The notes below the pieces were generated by a model, which saw only the letters and a list, made by a program, of their open reading frames with translations, was not told the origin of the DNA and made no database searches. Shown here one piece after another: positions 59,936 through 64,000 of a stretch of 64,000 bases of DNA; positions within the stretch are counted from its first letter, which is position 1; each line of letters starts with the position of its first letter. Origin of the DNA: Streptomyces monashensis (GTDB lineage Bacteria > Actinomycetota > Actinomycetes > Streptomycetales > Streptomycetaceae); assembly GCF_001866665.1 (NCBI RefSeq), contig NZ_MLYO01000052.1, positions 1-64,000 of the forward strand. Direction: 5' to 3'. The translations under genes were made by a program, and so were the position numbers.

Positions 59936-60640
59936 CTACGCAACGGTCTCGGCCGAGTCGGAGGCCGCTCTCGCCTCTTCTTCCAACTCGTACAGAAGCG
60001 CGCCCCGCTCGACCGAGGCGTCCAGCAGCACCAGTGTCTCCGGCGTCGCGATACCCCGCACGATCGTCTGGTTCAGGCGGGAGATCGCCTCAGGCATCTC
60101 TGCGAGCCGCTTCCGGTACCTGATGTCTGCACCGACGAACGCTTCCACCCAGGTGATCGCCGTCTCCTCCGGTCTCACCCCTTGAAGGAGCTCACCATGT
60201 TCACTCGACTGTTGCAGGATGGCGCTCACCCTGGGGATGTACGCATTCCACAGGACACCAAAGGTCCGCTGGTCCTGGTCGGTGGCGAGGCGAGCGGCGG
60301 CTTGCGCGAACTTGTCACGCGGCGTGCGGTACCCCAGCGCGATCGAGGCGTCAACCACCATCTGCAGGTAAAGCCCATTGGGATGAGTCGGCTCGCTGCC
60401 GGGGGCGGCGTACATATGGAAGCCCAGCTCCACGACGTGCTCAGCCAACTCCGGCTTGCCACCCGGGTAATAGTGATAGAGAGCGCCCTGTTGCAAGCCA
60501 GCGGCCGTCACGATGTCGCGCGTACTCGCCGCGTCGAATCCGGACTCGGCGAAAACGTGGGCAGCCGCTTCGAGCAGTGCCATCCGCGTTCGCCTGCCTC
60601 GGTCCTGCTGGGGCGCGCGCCTTCCCTGGCGATGCTTCAC
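59936..60640 (-). CDS. TetR-family regulator, gamma-butyrolactone-receptor-like
   Basis: 234 residues, GTG 60640 with GGAG five bases upstream. HTH RGRRTRMALLEAAAHVFAES, AASTRDIVTAAGLQQGALYH, YYPGGKPELAEHV resembles ArpA/ScbR-type receptors. The effector domain continues with ARLATDQDQRTFGVLWNAYI and HGELLQGVRPEETAITWVEA, also receptor-like. Such proteins release DNA when they bind a butyrolactone or butenolide. The Aco-like gene and an AT-rich operator-like site upstream support this. Confidence 0.82.
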   Translation of the reverse strand: MKHRQGRRAPQQDRGRRTRMALLEAAAHVFAESGFDAASTRDIVTAAGLQQGALYHYYPGGKPELAEHVVELGFHMYAAPGSEPTHPNGLYLQMVVDASIALGYRTPRDKFAQAAARLATDQDQRTFGVLWNAYIPRVSAILQQSSEHGELLQGVRPEETAITWVEAFVGADIRYRKRLAEMPEAISRLNQTIVRGIATPETLVLLDASVERGALLYELEEEARAASDSAETVA

Positions 60641-60772
60641 TTTCGCTCCAGTTCGCCCGGTCGTGCTCGGGGGGCTCCGGGCAGCCGCTCTCATCGTCGG
60701 ACCGCGCACCCGCAGTAAAGGGTGCGCCCGGCTCATCGATGTTGATCTTTAAGTCGGATTCTTCACATGATG

Positions 60773-60800
60773 ACAAACAGATCAACCGATCGATATTTTT
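60773..60800. promoter_or_regulatory. Possible autoregulatory element upstream of the TetR gene
   Basis: ACAAACAGATCAACCGATCG followed by ATATTTTT is far more AT-rich than its surroundings and partly symmetric (ATCAACCGATCGAT). It resembles the ACAAACCG...-type sites bound by butyrolactone receptors. It lies about 130 bases before the TetR start. No gene lies between 60641 and 60994. Confidence 0.45.
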
Positions 60801-60994
60801 CGTCCATCCGAGTGACTCAGATCACAACTGAGAACCCTTCTGGCTCACGCCACCTATCGCAGCCCTTCCCGCATCAACACGACACGCACAGCATCGCCAG
60901 CCGCGTGCCGCCCTGAAGAGCAAATCAACGATATCGGGACGTAGCGCACGCGACGCTGCCGCGAATCATCCCCCACGCCCGGAAAGACATCATC

Positions 60995-61384
60995 GTGAAC
61001 CGCACGGATGAACCCCTGCCGTCGGCTGCCGACACCCCGTCCTCGGAGGCCCATGAGCCTGCGACGCCCACTGCCCAATATCAAGACGGTGGACGCGACC
61101 GGACGACTGGCTCCAGGCCCGAGAAGACCGCCGTCCGGCCAGCCGCCAAGCAGACCTCGCACAGAAACAGCCATCTCCAGGCCGAGACTGACGCCCTGGA
61201 GATGCTCGTCTCGGGTATGCCGCAACACCATGTGCAGCTTCGCACTCGCCTTAGCCGGTCGCAGATCCGGAACCCGGCCAAGATCGTCACGGAGGAAGCC
61301 GCCAACCCGGCCCAGCCCCGCAACGTCATTCGCGACCCGGCACCCGGCCCGCCAGCCCGCATCCGTGTGATACGGCCATATTAA
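60995..61384 (+). CDS. Hypothetical hydrophilic protein
   Basis: 129 residues from GTG 60995, rich in Pro, Ala, Arg and Glu. The second half (LQAETDALEMLVSGMPQHHV, IRNPAKIVTEEAANPAQPRN) looks more protein-like than the first. No domain or motif. It may be real or an open frame in GC-rich DNA. Confidence 0.35.
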   Translation: MNRTDEPLPSAADTPSSEAHEPATPTAQYQDGGRDRTTGSRPEKTAVRPAAKQTSHRNSHLQAETDALEMLVSGMPQHHVQLRTRLSRSQIRNPAKIVTEEAANPAQPRNVIRDPAPGPPARIRVIRPY

Positions 61385-61561
61385 AAGACCGCGTCCAAGG
61401 TAGCCCGCACCAACCGCGCCCCGTCAAGGAAGGTCCCCGCGCGGGCGTCTGTGAGCTCAGCTCACTGATCCACAACGGCGCCACTCTCACCCATCCCCTC
61501 AGGGCCCGCAGCAACCCAATGTGCCGCGGGTCTACTTCGCGCTACCCGAAAACGGATCAAC

Positions 61562-62971
61562 GTGCCTCCGATCAAGACTCCGCAGGAACCCGGCCTCGGG
61601 GCCGCCCGTTCTAGGGTCGCTGCCGCTGAGCAGTGGGCCGCTACGACTTCTGGCCGGTTCGCCCCGGACGGATTCTCCTGGATGCAGGCCGTGTGCTGGG
61701 TCCAGCTCCAGGACGCCTACCGGCCGGCCCGCGCACATGGCCCGCGGAAGGTCGGGGAGACCACTCTGCGGATCGCTGTCGAACTGGCCCGCCTTTCGCC
61801 GTGCCGACCCGGAGTCGGCTACCTCGTCCGTATCCTGAAGCTGAGCGAGCGGACGATCCAGTACCACCTCGCCATCCTCCGGGAAGCAGGGCTGCTCGCC
61901 TACAGGTCCAAAGGCACCCGTGTGGCCAAAGAAGGCGGCCGTGCTTCGGAGTTCGTCCGGGTCATCCCCGAGGCCTTCGATACCGCGCTGCACCTGACAA
62001 CCCGTCCGTGCCTTCGACTCATCCGCACACTGACCGGCATCGGCCAGGCAGGCCGCTCGCTCATGAAGCGACTGGCGAGAACAGCTCAGAAAGTCATGCG
62101 CCGCCCCCGCCTCTCGCCAGCCCGTGCCTCCAGGCCCTCGCGTTGCACCCCAAAGGGGGGTAGTGCAGATAGTTCTTCTTCTGCAGGTGTGACTACCGTC
62201 CCCCCTGAGAGCAAGCTCGAACACGGCAAGTACAGAGCCACCGCCCCGAACAAACCCAAACCCGGCGCACACCGCTCCACCAACCACGTAGGCCGTCGCT
62301 TCCAGTTGGCACGAGAACTCATCGTGCAGGTCGACTGGCTGCGCGGCTGCTCCGTGCCCCGCATCGCGTGGGTGATACGCAATGTCGCCGACGCCGGCTG
62401 GACTGCCCAGGAAGTCCGCGGATGGCTGCACTTCCGCTGCCAGAACACCGCCCGAATCCGCCGCGCCTCCGGATTCCTGGCCACACTGCTCCACAGGGCC
62501 GAGGAAATCCTGGACACCCCGGCGAAGCGCACAGACGCCGTCGCCCAGTGGCAGACGGCCACCGAAGCCGCCCGCCGCCACCGCATCCAGACCGTTCGGC
62601 AACGCAGCGAACACTGCAGCGCAGACTGGCTGGCACCCAGCAGCCACGCAGTCCAGCGCCTCGTCGCCGACGCCATCGCCGCCACCCTCGCCCCCTCCAG
62701 GCATGACGACGCGCTCTCCGAGCCTGCCACCTCTCAGAACTTGACCGACGCGGACCTTCAGGTGCTGCGCGCCACTGCCCGGGCGGAGTACATGCAGGGG
62801 GAGACGGCCCTCATCACGTCCGCCGTCGAGATACTCGGACGGCCCTCCGCCGAAGCCATGTATGGCCCTGACCTAGTCCACCGCGCTTTGCTGCTGGCAA
62901 AAGGCTTAGAGAGAATCAAGGTGCACCGCTCGGCGAAGAACCACCCGATGTCGTCTTCGGCCTTCTCGTAA
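61562..62971 (+). CDS. Winged-helix protein with Rep-like architecture
   Basis: 469 residues, GTG start without clear ribosome site. Residues ~60-130 form a winged helix (LARLSPCRPGVGYLVRILKL, TIQYHLAILREAGLLAYRSK). A low-complexity linker follows (~185-225), then a helical C-terminal part (FQLARELIVQVDWLRGCSVP, EVRGWLHFRCQNTARIRRAS). The arrangement parallels the protein at 24816-26243, again with palindromic DNA under the linker. A TTA codon at 62906-62908 suggests bldA control. Replication initiator or regulator. Confidence 0.7.
   Translation: MPPIKTPQEPGLGAARSRVAAAEQWAATTSGRFAPDGFSWMQAVCWVQLQDAYRPARAHGPRKVGETTLRIAVELARLSPCRPGVGYLVRILKLSERTIQYHLAILREAGLLAYRSKGTRVAKEGGRASEFVRVIPEAFDTALHLTTRPCLRLIRTLTGIGQAGRSLMKRLARTAQKVMRRPRLSPARASRPSRCTPKGGSADSSSSAGVTTVPPESKLEHGKYRATAPNKPKPGAHRSTNHVGRRFQLARELIVQVDWLRGCSVPRIAWVIRNVADAGWTAQEVRGWLHFRCQNTARIRRASGFLATLLHRAEEILDTPAKRTDAVAQWQTATEAARRHRIQTVRQRSEHCSADWLAPSSHAVQRLVADAIAATLAPSRHDDALSEPATSQNLTDADLQVLRATARAEYMQGETALITSAVEILGRPSAEAMYGPDLVHRALLLAKGLERIKVHRSAKNHPMSSSAFS
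62155..62215. repeat. Imperfect palindromes inside the second Rep-like gene
   Basis: GGGGGGTAGTGCAG (62155 onward) faces CTGCAGGTGTGACTAC and CCGTCCCCCC (62181-62205), giving an interrupted inverted repeat with G-run and C-run ends. Comparable in place, under the linker, to the repeats at 25388-25496. Confidence 0.45.
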
Positions 62972-63250
62972 GCCTCGGCGCTGCTTGGCCCTTCGACAGG
63001 GAAGATTGCCGTGGGCGCCGGCCCGCAGAAGACGTACACGGCGCAACAGCAACCCCCGCCGGGCCGCCGCCGGATCTGAAATGCACCCCAGGTGCTACCT
63101 CGCCAGCGATGAAGCAGGCCAACCTGGCGCAGACGATCTGCCGAACGGACAGCTGCACCACAGAACGCGATCGCCACTAACTGAACCACCGCGCTGCAGT
63201 CCCTCGGGCTGAACTGACACCCTCGCCCGCGACGGCGGCGTGATCTGGCC

Positions 63251-63805
63251 TCAGCCAGGACTGGCAGTGGTGTCGAGCAACAGGTGGACGGCCTGCTCGT
63301 GGAGGGCGGCGGTGCTGACGACCGCAACCGTCTCCTCCCCGATCGCGGCAAGGGTGGCTATGTACTCGCCGCAGGTGAGCCGCTGAGCCTCGACCGCCGA
63401 TCCGCCCACGACCAGCCGGCCCCTTCCGGCAGTCAGCTCGCCTGGCCGACAGATCGGTCCGTCGGGCGAAGAGTTGAGGAGGAACTCGCTCAGGAGCGCA
63501 TCGGGCTCCAAGGTCGAGAACACACGGACGTGCTCGGGCAAACACCGCTGGCTGGTGACCTGCACCAGCATGGTGCCCTCCTCGCAATATCCGAGGTCGA
63601 TGCGCTGGAGGAAGCCGTCAACCGATCTCTGGCCCACCCGGCGCCGCCATACGGGCTCCGGCCTGGCCAGGACAGCCACCGGACGACCGTACTCCCGCAG
63701 GGTGTCCAGCCAGATGCGATCGGCGGGACGGTCCGGCCCGGCGGAGCTGTAGAACACGACGATCCCCTTCTGGACGGTCACAGGTCCCGGCACGCCCCAT
63801 CTCAC
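63251..63805 (-). CDS. Hypothetical protein
   Basis: 184 residues from GTG 63805. It starts VPGPVTVQKGIVVFYSSAGP and contains WLDTLREYGRPVAVLARPEP and FLQRIDLGYCEEGTMLVQVT. Balanced composition, no membrane segment, Cys pairs or catalytic motif. I do not recognise the family. Codon use looks genuine. The 279 bases before it (62972-63250) hold nothing recognised. Confidence 0.6.
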   Translation of the reverse strand: MRWGVPGPVTVQKGIVVFYSSAGPDRPADRIWLDTLREYGRPVAVLARPEPVWRRRVGQRSVDGFLQRIDLGYCEEGTMLVQVTSQRCLPEHVRVFSTLEPDALLSEFLLNSSPDGPICRPGELTAGRGRLVVGGSAVEAQRLTCGEYIATLAAIGEETVAVVSTAALHEQAVHLLLDTTASPG

Positions 63806-63867
63806 GCCGCCTCGCCGAGCAGGTCGCGCCGGCGGGCTTGGTCCGCGGTGGCCCTTGGACGATTCGC

Positions 63868-64000
63868 CTACAGCGGGAGCGTTATGCCGAGTTCCTGCAT
63901 GGCGGTGGAGGGCGGGCCGCCCTCGGAGCGCTCGGTCTTGTAGCCCTTGACCCGAGCGTCCAGGGTGCGGGGGTCGATCGCTTCGGCGGGGGCTCCTGTG
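63868..64000 (-). CDS. Partial gene cut by right window edge, C-terminal 43 residues
   Basis: The frame enters at base 64000 and ends at TAG 63868-63870. The visible part reads TGAPAEAIDPRTLDARVKGY, KTERSEGGPPSTAMQELGIT. Too short to assign. Confidence 0.45.
   Translation of the reverse strand, partial: TGAPAEAIDPRTLDARVKGYKTERSEGGPPSTAMQELGITLPL

Noticed and set aside
59117..60718. 533-codon plus frame opposite the TetR gene and the space before it
   Set aside because: Its second half mirrors the TetR gene; the first half has no recognisable domain.

Overview
The window is high-GC actinobacterial DNA, almost certainly from a Streptomyces. The evidence is GTG/TTG starts, GTGA and ATGA gene overlaps, rare TTA codons in regulated genes, Streptomyces-type IS elements, and relatives of streptomycete secondary-metabolism genes. 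It reads as an accessory region (chromosome arm or large linear replicon). It carries two complete-looking RiPP antibiotic clusters, a signalling-type gene pair and much transposon debris.

Layout. 1-1257: partial cysS (minus). 1526-14580: a class V lanthipeptide cluster. Its minus operon reads M16 peptidase pair, ABC ATPase, ABC permease, LLM flavin/F420 reductase (LanJ-like), cysteine decarboxylase (LanD-like), degenerate APH-fold protein, 104-aa unknown, ABC exporter. Its plus operon reads APH-fold kinase (LanK-like), HopA1-domain protein (LanY-like), a small transposase-derived HTH protein, and then two tandem precursor peptides with the same 33-residue leader and different cores. A strong bidirectional terminator and a regulator/membrane-protein pair close it. 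14895-20300: transposase and peptide deformylase relics, kup, DoxX and SMI1 fragments, an ECF41 sigma factor and a YCII protein. 20364-26470: amidohydrolase, membrane protein, ImmA/IrrE-type peptidase, XRE regulator and a Rep-like protein with embedded inverted repeats. This block is bracketed by direct relics of an IS630 end.

26990-44124 is a goadsporin cluster. The 49-aa precursor ends in the 19-residue goadsporin core. It is followed by two ABC proteins (the first with a C39 peptidase domain), a ThiF-YcaO cyclodehydratase, a SagB-type oxidase, split LanB dehydratase proteins and a GNAT N-acetyltransferase. On the other side of an intact IS1380 element lie an SRP RNA gene (ffs) with its own promoter and an ffh gene (godI-type self-resistance). 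The SRP RNA next to the resistance Ffh is the most unexpected part.

44401-50323 is a mobile-element zone: DUF6283 gene, ISKra4 with a passenger gene, frameshifted IS1380 transposase, 3' part of a group II intron, IS5 transposase. 50378-54328: APH-like protein, Tat-exported PAF-acetylhydrolase-like protein, and a second regulator/membrane-protein pair. 54564-55223: serine resolvase. 55504-60640: acyl-CoA oxidase resembling Aco of avenolide (butenolide signal) synthesis, an MmyB-type regulator with a partner gene, and a butyrolactone-receptor-like TetR. 60995-64000: small unknown ORFs and a second Rep-like winged-helix protein. No tRNA, rRNA or CRISPR array was seen.

How the parts may work together. 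In the first cluster LanK/LanY (plus at least one unassigned component) would install lanthionines, LanD an aminovinyl-cysteine at the C-terminal Cys, and LanJ would reduce dehydroalanine to D-Ala. The M16 pair would remove the leader and the ABC proteins export or protect. In the god cluster azoles are made by D/E and Dha by F/G, the N-terminus is acetylated by H, B/C export, and Ffh (perhaps with its own RNA) gives resistance. The acyl-CoA oxidase/TetR pair could supply or sense a small diffusible signal.
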